A stretch of 64,000 nt of DNA from Neorhizobium tomejilense (GCA_002968845.1 PVBG01000005.1:248001-312000), one strand, 5' to 3'; shown: positions 49,732 through 59,298, numbered from the stretch's first letter. A program made the numbers and translations. The notes: generated from the sequence alone by a model not told the origin.

Positions 49732-49757
49732 AACAACAACGACGACGGGAGGAAGAC

Positions 49758-50651
49758 ATGACCAAGATCGCTTTCGTGGGCCTTGGCAATATGGGTGGGC
49801 CAATGGCCGCCAATCTTGTGAAAGCTGGTCATGAGGTGCGCGGTTTCGACCTGTCGGAAGCGTCGGTGAAGGCGGCCGCCGAGACGGGCGTGAAGGCCGC
49901 CGGTGCGCTGGCGGAGGCGGTGCGCGATGCGGAATGCGTCATCACTATGTTGCCGAAGGGGCAGCACGTCACGGCCGTGTGGACCGATCTCACCACGCTC
50001 ATCCCCGAGGGCACTCTCGTCATCGACTGCTCGACCATCGACGTGGAAAGCGCCCGCAAGGCACATGAACTGGCGGATGTCATGAACTGCATCTCGCTCG
50101 ATGCACCCGTCTCCGGCGGCACCGGCGGGGCGGCGGCCGGCACGCTCACCTTCATGGTCGGCGGTTCGGAAAAGGCGTTCGCCTTGGGCAAGCCGATCCT
50201 CGAGGCGATGGGAAAGAAGATCGTCCATTGCGGCGACGCCGGCGCCGGCCAGGCGGCAAAAATCTGCAACAACATGATATTGGGCATCTCGATGATCGGC
50301 GTCTGCGAGGCATTCGGCCTCGCGGAAAAGCTCGGCCTTTCGCATCAGGCGCTGTTCGACGTCGCCTCCACCTCGTCAGGCCAGTGCTGGTCGCTCACCA
50401 CCTATTGCCCGGTGCCGGGTCCGGTGCCCACCTCGCCGGCGAATAACGACTACCGGCCGGGCTTTGCCGCGGCGCTGATGCTGAAGGATCTGACGCTGTC
50501 GCAGGAGGCCGCAAGACAGTCCGGCGCCGCCACGCCGCTCGGTGCCCACGCGGCCGAGCTTTATGCCGAGTTTGAAAGGACGGGGCACGGCGCGGACGAT
50601 TTCTCCGCCATCATCCAGATGCTGCGAGAGAAGGCGGGCAGGACGAGCTAG
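49758..50651 (+). CDS. mmsB: 3-hydroxyisobutyrate dehydrogenase
   Basis: 297 aa. NAD-binding KIAFVGLGNMGGPMAANLVKAGHEV, substrate motif DAPVSGGTGGAAAGTLTFMVGG, catalytic Lys168 in GAGQAAKICNNM, and NNDYRPGFAAALMLKDLTLSQEAA, which is typical of the valine-pathway enzyme. Start at 49758 after GGGAGGAAGAC. It oxidises 3-hydroxyisobutyrate to methylmalonate semialdehyde. mmsA, the next pathway enzyme, is not in the window. It is the last gene of the 42384-50651 block. Confidence 0.93.
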   Translation: MTKIAFVGLGNMGGPMAANLVKAGHEVRGFDLSEASVKAAAETGVKAAGALAEAVRDAECVITMLPKGQHVTAVWTDLTTLIPEGTLVIDCSTIDVESARKAHELADVMNCISLDAPVSGGTGGAAAGTLTFMVGGSEKAFALGKPILEAMGKKIVHCGDAGAGQAAKICNNMILGISMIGVCEAFGLAEKLGLSHQALFDVASTSSGQCWSLTTYCPVPGPVPTSPANNDYRPGFAAALMLKDLTLSQEAARQSGAATPLGAHAAELYAEFERTGHGADDFSAIIQMLREKAGRTS

Positions 50652-50749
50652 GCCGATTGATCAGGCCGGCGGCGTTTGTTTCCTCTGCGCAAAGGGAGTA
50701 GATTCCCGTCCTCTGAGCAATCGGTTCAGGGCTTGTGATGGAGGCAGAC

Positions 50750-50953
50750 ATGGGACGCCAATACATCGATTGCCGCGAATTTCCGAGCGAGATGAAATGC
50801 ACCGTTGCGATCTCGGCGGACAACGCGGATGAACTCGTCAATGCAGCCGTGCAGCACGCCATTTCCGTGCATGGTCATCACGATACTCCGGAATTCCGCA
50901 CGGAGATCAGGAAGGCCATCCACGAGATGGATGTCCCGCACGTCACCGCCTGA
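50750..50953 (+). CDS. DUF1059-type small protein
   Basis: 67 aa from ATG 50750, which has GGAGG five bases upstream; ATG 50738 would add four residues without a site. The chain GRQYIDCREFPSEMKCTVAISADNADELVNAAVQHAISVHGHHDTPEFRTEIRKAIHEMDVP follows the DUF1059 pattern (strand with Cys pair, helix, V-H-G, final helix). The two Cys and the His residues (CREF, MKC, HGHH) could bind a metal, though this is not established. Lone gene between the mmsB block and the sulfate transporter. Confidence 0.78.
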   Translation: MGRQYIDCREFPSEMKCTVAISADNADELVNAAVQHAISVHGHHDTPEFRTEIRKAIHEMDVPHVTA

Positions 50954-51161
50954 CGATGCCGCGACAGGGCTTTGCCGAGACTCCGGTGCTGCCTCTTCCA
51001 ATGAAGCAGCGCCGGCCCGGATGACGCGCGAAAAGCTCCGCCGTTTACGGCGAATAATGGACAAAAATTCTAACCCCGTAACAAAGGAAAGTCCGCGGTT
51101 CCTCGCCGTTTGCTGGGCGTACCGGTAGTTTCACCGGCACAATCCAACACCGGAGACTTGC

Positions 51162-52160
51162 ATGAACCGCCTCCTGATCCTCGGCACCGCGCTTATTGCG
51201 CCCTTGGCCGCGCTTTTTGTTACCCCCGCGCTGGCCCAGTCTCCGACAAAGCTGCTCAACGCCTCCTACGACGTTTCGCGCGAGCTGTTCGTCGCCGAGA
51301 ACGAAGCCTTCATCAAGAGCCATCCGGGCGTCGCCATCGACCAGTCGCATGCCGGCACCTCGAAGCAGGCCCGTTCGATCGCCGAAGGCCTTGAAGCCGA
51401 CGTCGTGACCTTCAACCAGTCGACCGACATCGATTTCCTCGCCAAACAAGGTTTCGTTGCTAAGGACTGGACCAAGGCATTCCCGAACAATGCCTCGCCC
51501 TTCTATTCCTTCCCGTCGTTCCTGGTGCGAGCCGGCAACCCGAAGAACATCAAGGATTGGGCCGACCTCGCTCGCGCTGACGTGCATGCCGTCTTCCCGA
51601 ACCCGAAGACTTCGGGCAATGCGCGCTACACCTATCTCGCCGCCTACGCCTGGGCCAAGGAAGCCTATAAGGGCGACGAAGAGAAGATCGATGCCTATAT
51701 CACCAAGATCTTCGACAACGTGCCGGTCTTCGATACCGGCGGCCGCGCCTCCACCACCACCTTCGTCGAGCGCGAAACCGGCGACGTGCTGATCACCTTC
51801 GAGGCCGAGACCCGCGGCATCGTCAAGCAGTACGGCGCCGACAAGGTGCAGAGCGTCATCCCGTCGGTCAGCCTGCTCGCCGAATTCCCGGTCGCGGTGG
51901 TCGACAAGGTCGCCAAGAAGCACGGCACCGAAGCCCTTGCGAAATCCTATCTCGACTTCCTCTACACGGAAGAAGGCCAGCGGATCGCCGCCCAGTTCGG
52001 CCATCGCGTCCAGAACGAAAAGGTCGCGGGCGAATTCAAGGACCAGTTCCCGGCAATCCGCCTCGTCAAGGTCGATGACGTCTTCGGCGGCTGGGACAAG
52101 ATCCAGAAGGACCACTTCGCCTCCGGCGGCACTCTCGACAAGCTGTACGGCAGCCGCTAA
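51162..52160 (+). CDS. Sulfate ABC transporter substrate-binding protein
   Basis: 332 aa. Signal peptide MNRLLILGTALIAPLAALFV to ALAQ. Mature start PTKLLNASYDVSRELFVAENEAFIKSHPGVAIDQSHAGTSKQARSI: the SYDVSRE and SHAGSSKQAR stretches contact the bound sulfate in Sbp/CysP. Also NPKTSGNARYTYLAAYAWA and a C-terminal EEGQRIAAQFGHRVQ. Sbp and CysP (thiosulfate) cannot be separated by eye. The permease and ATPase genes follow in standard order. Confidence 0.93.
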   Translation: MNRLLILGTALIAPLAALFVTPALAQSPTKLLNASYDVSRELFVAENEAFIKSHPGVAIDQSHAGTSKQARSIAEGLEADVVTFNQSTDIDFLAKQGFVAKDWTKAFPNNASPFYSFPSFLVRAGNPKNIKDWADLARADVHAVFPNPKTSGNARYTYLAAYAWAKEAYKGDEEKIDAYITKIFDNVPVFDTGGRASTTTFVERETGDVLITFEAETRGIVKQYGADKVQSVIPSVSLLAEFPVAVVDKVAKKHGTEALAKSYLDFLYTEEGQRIAAQFGHRVQNEKVAGEFKDQFPAIRLVKVDDVFGGWDKIQKDHFASGGTLDKLYGSR

Positions 52161-52240
52161 GCGCAGATTGAACTTCAACCAAGCCTCGCCCGGCGAACGA
52201 AAGTTCGCCGGGCTTTGCCGTGCAAAGAGGAAACGACCGC

Positions 52241-53062
52241 TTGAGACGCAATGTCCTGCCCGGGTTACGCCTGTCGCTGGGGGTGACGCTGTTTTATGTC
52301 GGGCTGATCGTGGTCCTGCCCCTGGCAGCTCTGGTCTTCAAGGCCGCGAGCCTCGGCCCCGAGGACTATTGGCGGATCGTCTCCTCGTCCCGGGCGCTCG
52401 CAAGTTACCGCGTCACCGTGCTTTCGGCGCTCGGCGCCACCGTCTTCAACCTGTTTTTCGGTCTGGCGCTCGCCTGGGTGCTGACGCGCTATCGGTTCCC
52501 GGGCTGGCGGATCGTCGATGCCATGGTCGATCTGCCCTTCGCGTTGCCGACGGCGGTGGCCGGCATTGCCCTGACGGCGCTTTTCACCACCAACGGCTGG
52601 TTCGGTTCCATCCTTGCCGACCTCGGCATCAAGGTCGCCTATACGCCCCTCGGCATCATGATCGCGATGTGCTTCACCTCGCTGCCGTTCATCGTGCGCA
52701 CGGTGCAGCCGGTGCTGGAAGATCTGGATCCGGCGCTGGAAGAGGCGGCGCAGTCGCTTGGCGGCTCGGACTGGCAGATTTTCCGCAAGGTCATCCTGCC
52801 GCTTCTGACCCCGGCGCTGCTTGCCGGCGTGTCACTGTCCTTCGCCCGCTCGCTCGGTGAGTTCGGTGCGATCATCTTCATCGCCGGCAACCAGCCGATG
52901 TCGACGGAGATCACCGCACTTCTCGTCTTCATCCGGCTGGAGGAATACGATTACCAGGCCGCAGCCGCCATCGCCTCGGTGCTGCTGATTGCGGCCTTCG
53001 TCATGCTCGCGCTCACCAACTGGATGCAGTCGCGGGCGCTTCGCTACACGGTGAGGGGGTGA
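52241..53062 (+). CDS. cysT: Sulfate ABC transporter permease, CysT/CysU
   Basis: 273 aa from TTG 52241, which has AGAGGAAA seven bases upstream; GTG 52220 would add seven residues. Six membrane helices; LPGLRLSLGVTLFYVGLIVVLPLAALV is the usual CysT beginning. Other signatures: LAWVLTRYRFPGWRIVDAMVDLPFALPTAVAGIAL, TSLPFIVRTVQPVLEDLDPALEEAAQSLGG (EAA loop) and SLGEFGAIIFIAGN. It is paired with CysW, whose ATG lies two bases after the stop. Confidence 0.93.
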   Translation: MRRNVLPGLRLSLGVTLFYVGLIVVLPLAALVFKAASLGPEDYWRIVSSSRALASYRVTVLSALGATVFNLFFGLALAWVLTRYRFPGWRIVDAMVDLPFALPTAVAGIALTALFTTNGWFGSILADLGIKVAYTPLGIMIAMCFTSLPFIVRTVQPVLEDLDPALEEAAQSLGGSDWQIFRKVILPLLTPALLAGVSLSFARSLGEFGAIIFIAGNQPMSTEITALLVFIRLEEYDYQAAAAIASVLLIAAFVMLALTNWMQSRALRYTVRG

Positions 53063-53064
53063 CC

Positions 53065-53952
53065 ATGGGCGCGACCCGTACAGGCAGAAAGCCGCCGCGC
53101 GTCGGCGACCAGCCGCTCTTCCGCCGGATGCTGATCGGCATCGTTCTGGTGATCGTCGCCCTGCTGATCGTCGCGCCGCTGGTGGTCATCAGCGTCGAGG
53201 CTTTTTCGAAGGGGTGGGCTGTCTATCGCGACACGATCATTCACCCGGATACGCTGCATGCGATCGGGCTGACGGTGTTTGCGGCGATCGTCGCCGTGCC
53301 GGTCAACACCGCTTTCGGTATCGCAGCCGCCTGGTCGATCACCAAGTTTGACTTCTGGGGCAGGCGTTTCCTGCTGGTCGTCATCGAGATCCCGTTTTCG
53401 GTCTCGCCGATCGTCGCGGGCGTCGCCTATCTCTTCGTCTACGGCCTGCAGGGCGTCTTCGGTCCGACGCTGGACGAATACGGGGTCAAGATCCTGTTTG
53501 CGATCCCCGGCATCATTCTCGCCTCGATGTTCGTCACAGCCCCCTTCGTTGCCCGCGAGTTGATCCCGCTGATGCAGGCGCAGGGCCGCGATCTTGAGGA
53601 AGCTGCCACCTCACTCGGCGCGTCCGGCTGGCGGACCTTCTTCTCGGTGACGCTGCCGAACATCAAATGGGCGCTGCTTTACGGCGTCGTGCTCTGCAAC
53701 GCCCGCGTCATGGGCGAGTTCGGCGCGGTCTCGGTCGTCTCGGGCAATATCCGCGGGCAGACCAATACGCTGCCGTTGCATATCGAGCTGCTCTATCACG
53801 ACTACCAGGCGGCCGGCGCCTTTGCCGCGGCCTCCATCCTGGCGCTCATCGCCGTCTTCACCATCATCGCCAAGGTGGCGCTTGAGCGCCAGGGAGCCGG
53901 CCGCGTCCGTCGCCCGGCTCTGGTCGCCAATTCCGCGGAGAAAACCCAATGA
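53065..53952 (+). CDS. cysW: Sulfate ABC transporter permease, CysW
   Basis: 295 aa. Start ATG 53065 with AGGGGG upstream; GTG 53059 lies inside the cysT stop. Six helices; typical CysW pieces are VEAFSKGWAVYRDTI, VPVNTAFGIAAAWSITKFDFWGRRFLLVVIEIPFSVSPIVAGVAYLFVYG and FVARELIPLMQAQGRDLEEAATSLGASGWRTFFSVTLPNIKWALLYGVV (EAA loop). C-terminal GEFGAVSVVSGNIRGQTNTLPLHIELLY. Overlaps cysA by four bases. Confidence 0.93.
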   Translation: MGATRTGRKPPRVGDQPLFRRMLIGIVLVIVALLIVAPLVVISVEAFSKGWAVYRDTIIHPDTLHAIGLTVFAAIVAVPVNTAFGIAAAWSITKFDFWGRRFLLVVIEIPFSVSPIVAGVAYLFVYGLQGVFGPTLDEYGVKILFAIPGIILASMFVTAPFVARELIPLMQAQGRDLEEAATSLGASGWRTFFSVTLPNIKWALLYGVVLCNARVMGEFGAVSVVSGNIRGQTNTLPLHIELLYHDYQAAGAFAAASILALIAVFTIIAKVALERQGAGRVRRPALVANSAEKTQ

Positions 53953-54968
53953 AAATCCGCCTCGAAAACGTCGTCAAAACCTTCGAAACCTTTCGCGCCG
54001 TGCGGGATGTCTCGCTTGAGATCGAAAGCGGCGAACTCGTCGCTCTGCTCGGTCCGTCCGGTTCCGGCAAGACGACCATCCTGCGCATGGTCGCCGGCCT
54101 CGAATATGCCGACGGCGGCCACATCTATTTCGGCGACCAGGACGCTACCGACATTCCGGTGCGCGACCGCGGCGTCGGTTTCGTCTTCCAGCATTACGCG
54201 CTGTTTCCGCATATGACGGTGGCGGAAAACATCGCCTTCGGCATGAAGGTCTCGAAAGTGAAGCGCGAGAAGGCGGCGATCGAGGCGCGTGTCGTAGAGC
54301 TGCTGAGATTGGTGCGCCTCGAAGGTCTCGGCGGCCGGTTCCCGGCGCAGATTTCCGGCGGCCAGCGGCAGCGCGTGGCGCTGGCCCGGGCGCTGTCGGT
54401 CGATCCCAAGGTGCTGCTGCTCGACGAGCCGTTCGGCGCACTCGACGCCAATGTGCGCCATGACCTGCGCCGCTGGCTGCGCGAAATCCACCGCGAACTC
54501 GGCATCACCACGATCTTCGTCACCCACGATCAGGAGGAGGCGCTGGATCTCGCAGATCGCGTCGTCATCCTGAAAGACGGCCACATCATCCAGCAGGGCA
54601 CGGCGGAAGAAGTCTGCCGGAATCCACAGTCTACCTTCGTGATGAAGTTCCTCGGCGACGCCAACGTGCTTGCCGCCGAAGTGCGCGACGGCAGGGCCTA
54701 TGCCAGCGGTGCTGCGATCGACGTTTCCGGCATGGCGGACGGCAAGGCGGAACTCTACGCCCGCCCCGCCGATCTCGACTGGTCCGCGCAGGGGCCGGGC
54801 ATTCCGGCGAGCATCACCCGCGTGCTCGACCGCCCGGACGGGCGGCGGGTGCTGGCGACCACCGAGACCGGCGAACTGCTGGAATTCGACGTCGAGCCGG
54901 AGCGGCCAGTGAAGGCGGGCGAGGGTGGTTTTGTGACGCTGCGGCGGGCGAAGGTGTTTGCGGTCTAG
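53949..54968 (+). CDS. cysA: Sulfate ABC transporter ATPase, CysA
   Basis: 339 aa. Walker A GPSGSGKTT, Q-loop FVFQHYALFPHMTVAENIAFGM, signature ISGGQRQRVALARAL, Walker B LLLDEPFGALDANVR and the switch in FVTHDQEEALDLADRV. A short TOBE-like C-terminus follows from ~residue 240 (ELYARPADLDW). Family features KSGELVALLGPSG-like ESGELVALL and VRHDLRRWLREIH are CysA-specific. ATGA overlap with cysW. Drives sulfate (perhaps thiosulfate) uptake. Confidence 0.94.
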   Translation: MKIRLENVVKTFETFRAVRDVSLEIESGELVALLGPSGSGKTTILRMVAGLEYADGGHIYFGDQDATDIPVRDRGVGFVFQHYALFPHMTVAENIAFGMKVSKVKREKAAIEARVVELLRLVRLEGLGGRFPAQISGGQRQRVALARALSVDPKVLLLDEPFGALDANVRHDLRRWLREIHRELGITTIFVTHDQEEALDLADRVVILKDGHIIQQGTAEEVCRNPQSTFVMKFLGDANVLAAEVRDGRAYASGAAIDVSGMADGKAELYARPADLDWSAQGPGIPASITRVLDRPDGRRVLATTETGELLEFDVEPERPVKAGEGGFVTLRRAKVFAV

Positions 54969-55032
54969 GCAGTTCTCTTTGGGTGACTTCGCCAGGACGT
55001 GATCCTGACACTATAGGCCTGCGCCAGCCTTG

Positions 55033-55201
55033 CCCCCTCATCCGACCCTTCGGGCCACCTTCTCCCCGCTGGGGAGAAGAGGTTATGCGGCACTGTCTCC
55101 TGCGCCTTCTCTACGGAAGAGGGAAAAGGCGCCGACGCCACCGCTTATCCTCTCCCCTCGGGGAGAGGTCCGCCGAGCGAAGCGGAGGCGGGGTGAGGGG
55201 G
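55033..55201. repeat. RIME-like intergenic palindromic element
   Basis: The stretch begins CCCCCTCATCCG and ends GCGGGGTGAGGGGG, so the ends are inverted copies. Inside are CTTCTCCCCGCTGGGGAGAAG-type and CCTCTCCCC/GGGGAGAGG hairpins and AGCGAAGCGGAGG. Such mosaic elements recur between rhizobial genes. A related hairpin sits at 2364-2392. It lies between convergent cysA and the alkylation-repair gene and may help end transcription. Confidence 0.6.
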
Positions 55202-55229
55202 CCGCACCCGCCAGCCTGGCCGAAAAAAC

Positions 55230-56330
55230 TTAAGTCATCAGTTCAAACGCACCCTCGGCCAGCACCTCGCCGTTGACCACCAGCTCGACCGGATGCCGGC
55301 CGGCATAATGCCGCCGAGTGGTGAAGTCGCGGATGGCGCGGATGATCGTGAGTTCGCAGCTCTCGCCGGCACCCAGCGTGATCTCCTTCCACTTGAAGAC
55401 CTTCTTCGACGTGCCGCCGGCCTTCTTCACGTAGTGGACGGCATAATCGACGACCAGCTTCTGCGGCGCCGAGGCGGTCGACACCATCCTGGCCGATATC
55501 TTCACCGCGCCGCCGAGTTTCAGCGACGACGGCGTCACCGCGAAACTGTCGACCTTTACCTCCGCCTTTTCGCCGGCGCCGAGATGGTGGAGCGCTTTTG
55601 CATCGCCCTTCTTGATCAGCGTGCGCAGCGCCTGTTTGATAATCCAAACGGTGCGCGGGTCGTCCTTTGGCCAGTCAGTGATCCTGTCGAACACCCAGGC
55701 AGGGTGGTCCTTGGTGATGTCGTTCAGATGGTTGGCGACGGATTTGCGCACGTAGAGGCTCGGGTCGCTTCTCAGGTTTTCGAGGATCGGCGCGACAGGG
55801 GAGGGGTCGGCAATCAGTTCTTTCAGCTGGAACGACCAGGGCAGGCGCGGGCGGCAGCCTTCGCTCGAAAGCCGGCGCACGTGCTCATTGTCGTCCCGCG
55901 ACCAGCGCTCCATCACCTTCAGCGTCCGGCCGAGGTCCTTCAGGAGGAAATGCCGGACGGCGAATTCCGACGAGCCGAAGCGGGTGAAGAAGGCGAGCGC
56001 CTCCATCGACAAGTCGAAATGGTCATGGCCATGGAGCGCCACATATTCCGGCAGCACGATGGAGGCGAAGCCGTGGTTGATGCGCGGTGCCAGTGCCCGC
56101 AGGATGTCGATATTCTTTTCGAACCCGCCCGGCAGGACCGCATGGTAGGCAATGGCGATCTGACGCAGGCGCTGCATGATGCTCAGATCATCGAGACCGG
56201 CGGAAGTCAGCGTCAGAAAGCGCTCCCCATCGAAGCCGGTATGGATGGCCTGGGTCTCCGCCGCAAAATGCCGGAGGCGATCGCGGTTGAAGATTTCCTT
56301 CAGGAGCGGTGCTGCTTCAGTCTCGGCCAT
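55230..56330 (-). CDS. DNA alkylation repair protein (AlkD-like HEAT repeat)
   Basis: 366 aa. The N-terminal two thirds are HEAT-like helices, including ALAFFTRFGSSEFAVRHFLLKDLGRTLKVMERWSRDDNEHVRRLSSEGCRPRLPWS and DPSLYVRKSVANHLNDITKDHPAWV, the core pattern of AlkD-family 3-methyladenine glycosylases (RLSSEG, RKSVANHL). Residues ~255-366 form an added beta-rich domain (VDSFAVTPSSLKLGGAVKISARM ... HPVELVVNGE) found in a subset of the family. No membrane or signal segment. Isolated from the stress island; no EcfG promoter was seen upstream. Confidence 0.88.
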   Translation of the reverse strand: MAETEAAPLLKEIFNRDRLRHFAAETQAIHTGFDGERFLTLTSAGLDDLSIMQRLRQIAIAYHAVLPGGFEKNIDILRALAPRINHGFASIVLPEYVALHGHDHFDLSMEALAFFTRFGSSEFAVRHFLLKDLGRTLKVMERWSRDDNEHVRRLSSEGCRPRLPWSFQLKELIADPSPVAPILENLRSDPSLYVRKSVANHLNDITKDHPAWVFDRITDWPKDDPRTVWIIKQALRTLIKKGDAKALHHLGAGEKAEVKVDSFAVTPSSLKLGGAVKISARMVSTASAPQKLVVDYAVHYVKKAGGTSKKVFKWKEITLGAGESCELTIIRAIRDFTTRRHYAGRHPVELVVNGEVLAEGAFELMT

Positions 56331-56460
56331 GGCGCTTCATCCGGTGTTCACTGTTTGTTTTGGTATTTGACTCGAATGATGCGAGCAAGCGCAAAAGAAA
56401 ACGCCGGCCGGTGCATGGGCACCGACTGGCGTCGAGAGTTCGGTTTGAAAAACCGTCAGA

Positions 56461-57912
56461 TCAGCTCATCTGGCTGACGAAGCGGGTTTCGAGATAGGCT
56501 TCGGTGGCTTCCGAGCCGCCTTCCGTGCCGTAGCCAGAGTCCTTGATGCCGCCGAACGGGACTTCCGGCAGGGCTAGGCCGTTGTGGTTGATGGTCAGCA
56601 TGCCGGCTTCCACCTGGCGGCTGAGCGCGTGGGCGGTCTTGACCGAGCCGGTGAAGGCGTAGGAGGCGAGGCCGAAGGGCAGGCGGTTGGCTTCCGCGAT
56701 CGCATCGTCGTAATGCGAGAAGCGGTTGATGATTGCGACCGGGCCGAAGGGCTCGTCGTTCATGATCTTGGCCGAGGTCGGCACTTCGGAGAGGACCGTC
56801 GGCTCGAAGAAGTGGCCCTTGTTGCCGATGCGGTGGCCGCCGGTCTTCAGCTCGCCGCCATGGGTGATGGCGTCCTGAATGAGCGCTTCCATGGCCGGGA
56901 TGCGGCGCTCGTTGGCGAGCGGACCCATGGTCACGCCATCTTCCAGGCCGTTGCCGACCTTGATCGCCTGTGCCGCCTTGACGAAACCGGCGGTGAACTT
57001 GTCGGCGATACCGTCCTGCACGAGGAAGCGGGTCGGGGCGACGCAGACCTGGCCGGCATTGCGGAATTTCGACATGGCAGTGACTTCGATCGCCCTTTCG
57101 AGATCGGCATCGTCGAAGATCATCACCGGCGCATGGCCGCCGAGTTCCATCGTGGCGCGCTTCATGTGCTTGCCGGCAAGGGCTGCCAGATGTTTGCCGA
57201 TCGGGGTGGAGCCGGTAAACGAGATCTTGCGGATGACCGGATGCGGGATCAGGTATTCCGAAATCTCGGCCGGAATGCCGTAGACGAGGTTGACGACGCC
57301 TGCGGGCACGCCGGCATCGATGAAGGCGCGGATCAGTTCGGCCGGCGAAGCAGGCGTTTCTTCAGGCGCCTTGACGATGATCGAACAACCGGTCGCAACG
57401 GCTGCGGAGAGCTTGCGGACCACCTGGTTGAGCGGGAAATTCCAGGGCGTGAAGGCGGCGACAGGCCCGACCGGCAGCTTGATCGCCATCTGCGAGACGC
57501 CGCTCATGCGGGCCGGGATGATCTGGCCATAGGTGCGGCGGGCTTCTTCGGCGAACCAGTCGATCGTGTCGGCGGCGCCCATGACTTCCATCTTCGACTG
57601 GGCGAGCGGCTTGCCCTGTTCGCGGGTCATGTAATAGGCGATCTGGTCGACGCGCTGGCGCAGCAGGTCGGCAGCCTTGCGCATCAGCTTCGAGCGGTCG
57701 AAGGGCGAGGTGTCGCGCCAGATCCTGAAACCCTTTTCGGCGGCTTCCAGGGCCAGGTCCAGGTCCGCCTTGCGGGCATGGGCTATTTTCCCGATCACCT
57801 CCTCCGTCGCGGGATCGGAAACATCGATGGTTTCGCCGCCGATGGCATCGCGCCATTCGCCGTTGATGAAAAGCTTGACGTCGGGATAGCTGTGCATGGT
57901 GTCCACTTTCAT
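56461..57912 (-). CDS. gabD: NAD(P)-dependent succinate-semialdehyde dehydrogenase-type aldehyde dehydrogenase
   Basis: 483 aa. Aldehyde dehydrogenase fold: cofactor motif FTGSTPIGK (232-240), general base Glu256 in MELGGHAPV, nucleophile Cys290 in [12 protein letters not shown], and C-terminal [37 protein letters not shown], a phrase common in GabD-like enzymes. The start at 57912 or MHSYPDVK at 57897. Produces succinate from succinate semialdehyde, though related enzymes accept other short semialdehydes. An XRE-cupin regulator lies 99 bases upstream on the same strand; the pair suggests control by an amine or GABA-type inducer. Confidence 0.85.
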   Translation of the reverse strand: MKVDTMHSYPDVKLFINGEWRDAIGGETIDVSDPATEEVIGKIAHARKADLDLALEAAEKGFRIWRDTSPFDRSKLMRKAADLLRQRVDQIAYYMTREQGKPLAQSKMEVMGAADTIDWFAEEARRTYGQIIPARMSGVSQMAIKLPVGPVAAFTPWNFPLNQVVRKLSAAVATGCSIIVKAPEETPASPAELIRAFIDAGVPAGVVNLVYGIPAEISEYLIPHPVIRKISFTGSTPIGKHLAALAGKHMKRATMELGGHAPVMIFDDADLERAIEVTAMSKFRNAGQVCVAPTRFLVQDGIADKFTAGFVKAAQAIKVGNGLEDGVTMGPLANERRIPAMEALIQDAITHGGELKTGGHRIGNKGHFFEPTVLSEVPTSAKIMNDEPFGPVAIINRFSHYDDAIAEANRLPFGLASYAFTGSVKTAHALSRQVEAGMLTINHNGLALPEVPFGGIKDSGYGTEGGSEATEAYLETRFVSQMS

Positions 57913-58011
57913 TTCAAGGCTGGATACGCCGTTTTAAGGCGTTGGGAGAGGGTCCGGGAATATCGGGTTCTGACCTAAAATAATTGACAGCAACAATCAA
58001 CGTTGCTCTTC

Positions 58012-58593
58012 TTAAAGATAGGGTGGCGTGCAGGCACTTACCACCTCGCAGCGCTCGGTTCCGACGTTACGATATCGGTGCGGCTGACGGCTGTCGAAGA
58101 GGAAGGCGTCGCCCTTTTTGAGGATGCGCGTCTGGCTGCCGACGGTCAGTTCCAGTTCGCCGGCGACGACCACGCCGCCTTCTTCCGCCTCATGCTGCAG
58201 CATGGTCTCGCCGGTATCGGCGCCGGGCTCATAGAATTCGTGGAAAATCTGGATGCTGTGGGATTTGGCGTCGCCGACCTGCAGCAGCGTCAAAGCGCCG
58301 GTCGAAAGTGGCGTCAGTTCATCGGCGCGGTAGAACACCTGGTCGACCGGCGGCAGCGTCAGCGCGAAGAAGTCGGTCAGCGGATAGTTGATTGCTTCGA
58401 GGATCTTCTTCAGCGAGGCGACCGAAGGGCTCACCTTGTTCTTCTCGATCAATGAGACGAGGGAATGGGTGACGCCCGCCTTGACCGCCAGCGCCCGCTG
58501 CGACAGGCCGTGCTGCTTGCGCACCAGACAAAGACGCTCGCCGACATTGAAACCGCCACCGGCTCCTTCCGCCGAATTCTCCATGGCGTGCAT
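58012..58593 (-). CDS. XRE-family regulator with C-terminal cupin (PuuR-like)
   Basis: 193 aa. Helix-turn-helix at residues ~15-70 (GERLCLVRKQHGLSQRALAVKAGVTHSLVSLIEKNKVSPSVASLKKIL) and a cupin domain from ~115 (FYEPGADTGETMLQHEAEEGGVVVAGELELTVG ... GDAFLFDSRQPHRYRN). PuuR-type regulators repress polyamine or GABA-related catabolic genes (family knowledge). It lies upstream of gabD in the same direction, so joint transcription or local control is likely. Start 58593 (MHAMENSAEG) or 58584. Confidence 0.88.
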   Translation of the reverse strand: MHAMENSAEGAGGGFNVGERLCLVRKQHGLSQRALAVKAGVTHSLVSLIEKNKVSPSVASLKKILEAINYPLTDFFALTLPPVDQVFYRADELTPLSTGALTLLQVGDAKSHSIQIFHEFYEPGADTGETMLQHEAEEGGVVVAGELELTVGSQTRILKKGDAFLFDSRQPHRYRNVGTERCEVVSACTPPYL

Positions 58594-58812
58594 TCTTCAC
58601 AACGACCTTTGTTTCATTTCCTCGCCGCCGATCACGGCAGCGTTTCACTGATACACCGAAGGCGGGAATTTCTCCAATGACGAAAAACGGCGCGGTTGGT
58701 GAGTGGATGCAAATTTTTTCGGCGGGATGTCGGATTAGCGAAAGCCCGTGCGTCTTTAAGATATGGTCGCCATCGACGACCGCGCAACCAGGATTGAAAA
58801 GGGAGAAATGCA

Positions 58813-59286
58813 ATGGCGAAGAACACGATCTGCTTATGGTTCGACAAGGACGCCGAGGAGGCCGCCCGCTTCTATGCCGAGACTTTTCCGGATAGCGCGG
58901 TCGGCGCCGTAATGCGCGCGCCCGGCGATTACCCGGACGGCAAGCAGGGAGACGTGCTGGTGGTGGAATTCACCGTTGCCGGAGTGGCATGCATCGGCCT
59001 GAACGGCGGCCCGACCTTCAAGCACAACGAAGCGTTTTCCTTCCAGATCTCGACCGAGGACCAGGAAGAGACCGATCGCTACTGGAACGCCATCGTCGGT
59101 AACGGCGGTCAGGAAAGCGAATGCAGCTGGTGCAAGGATAAATGGGGTATCTCCTGGCAGATCACGCCGCGTGTCCTCATTGAAGCCCTGGCTGTCGGCG
59201 GCGGCGAGGCGAAACGTGCCTTCGAGGCGATGATGACCATGAAGAAGATCGACGTCGCGGCAATCGAAGCTGCCCGGCGTGGCTAG
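58813..59286 (+). CDS. VOC-family protein (PhnB-like)
   Basis: 157 aa. One PhnB/glyoxalase-type unit: TICLWFDKDAEEAARFYAETFPDSAVGAVMRAPGDYPDGKQGDVLVVEFTVAGVACIGLNGGPTFKHNEAFSFQISTEDQEETDRYWNAI, ending WGISWQITPRVL. The family was once labelled 3-demethylubiquinone-9 methyltransferase; its true reaction is mostly unknown. ATG after GGGAGAAATGCA. Followed 12 bases later by an AHSA1 protein, a pairing that is frequent in rhizobia and other bacteria. Confidence 0.88.
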   Translation: MAKNTICLWFDKDAEEAARFYAETFPDSAVGAVMRAPGDYPDGKQGDVLVVEFTVAGVACIGLNGGPTFKHNEAFSFQISTEDQEETDRYWNAIVGNGGQESECSWCKDKWGISWQITPRVLIEALAVGGGEAKRAFEAMMTMKKIDVAAIEAARRG

Positions 59287-59298
59287 GGGGGACAACCG

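Noticed and set aside
49533..49757. N-terminal extension of 3-hydroxyisobutyrate dehydrogenase
   Set aside because: The extra residues are an out-of-frame copy of the hydrolase gene; the NAD-binding motif begins right after ATG 49758 with GGGAGGAAGAC.
55293..56477. A 394-codon plus-strand frame opposite the DNA alkylation repair gene
   Set aside because: Composition is that of an antisense shadow, and the minus-strand protein has clear HEAT/AlkD motifs.
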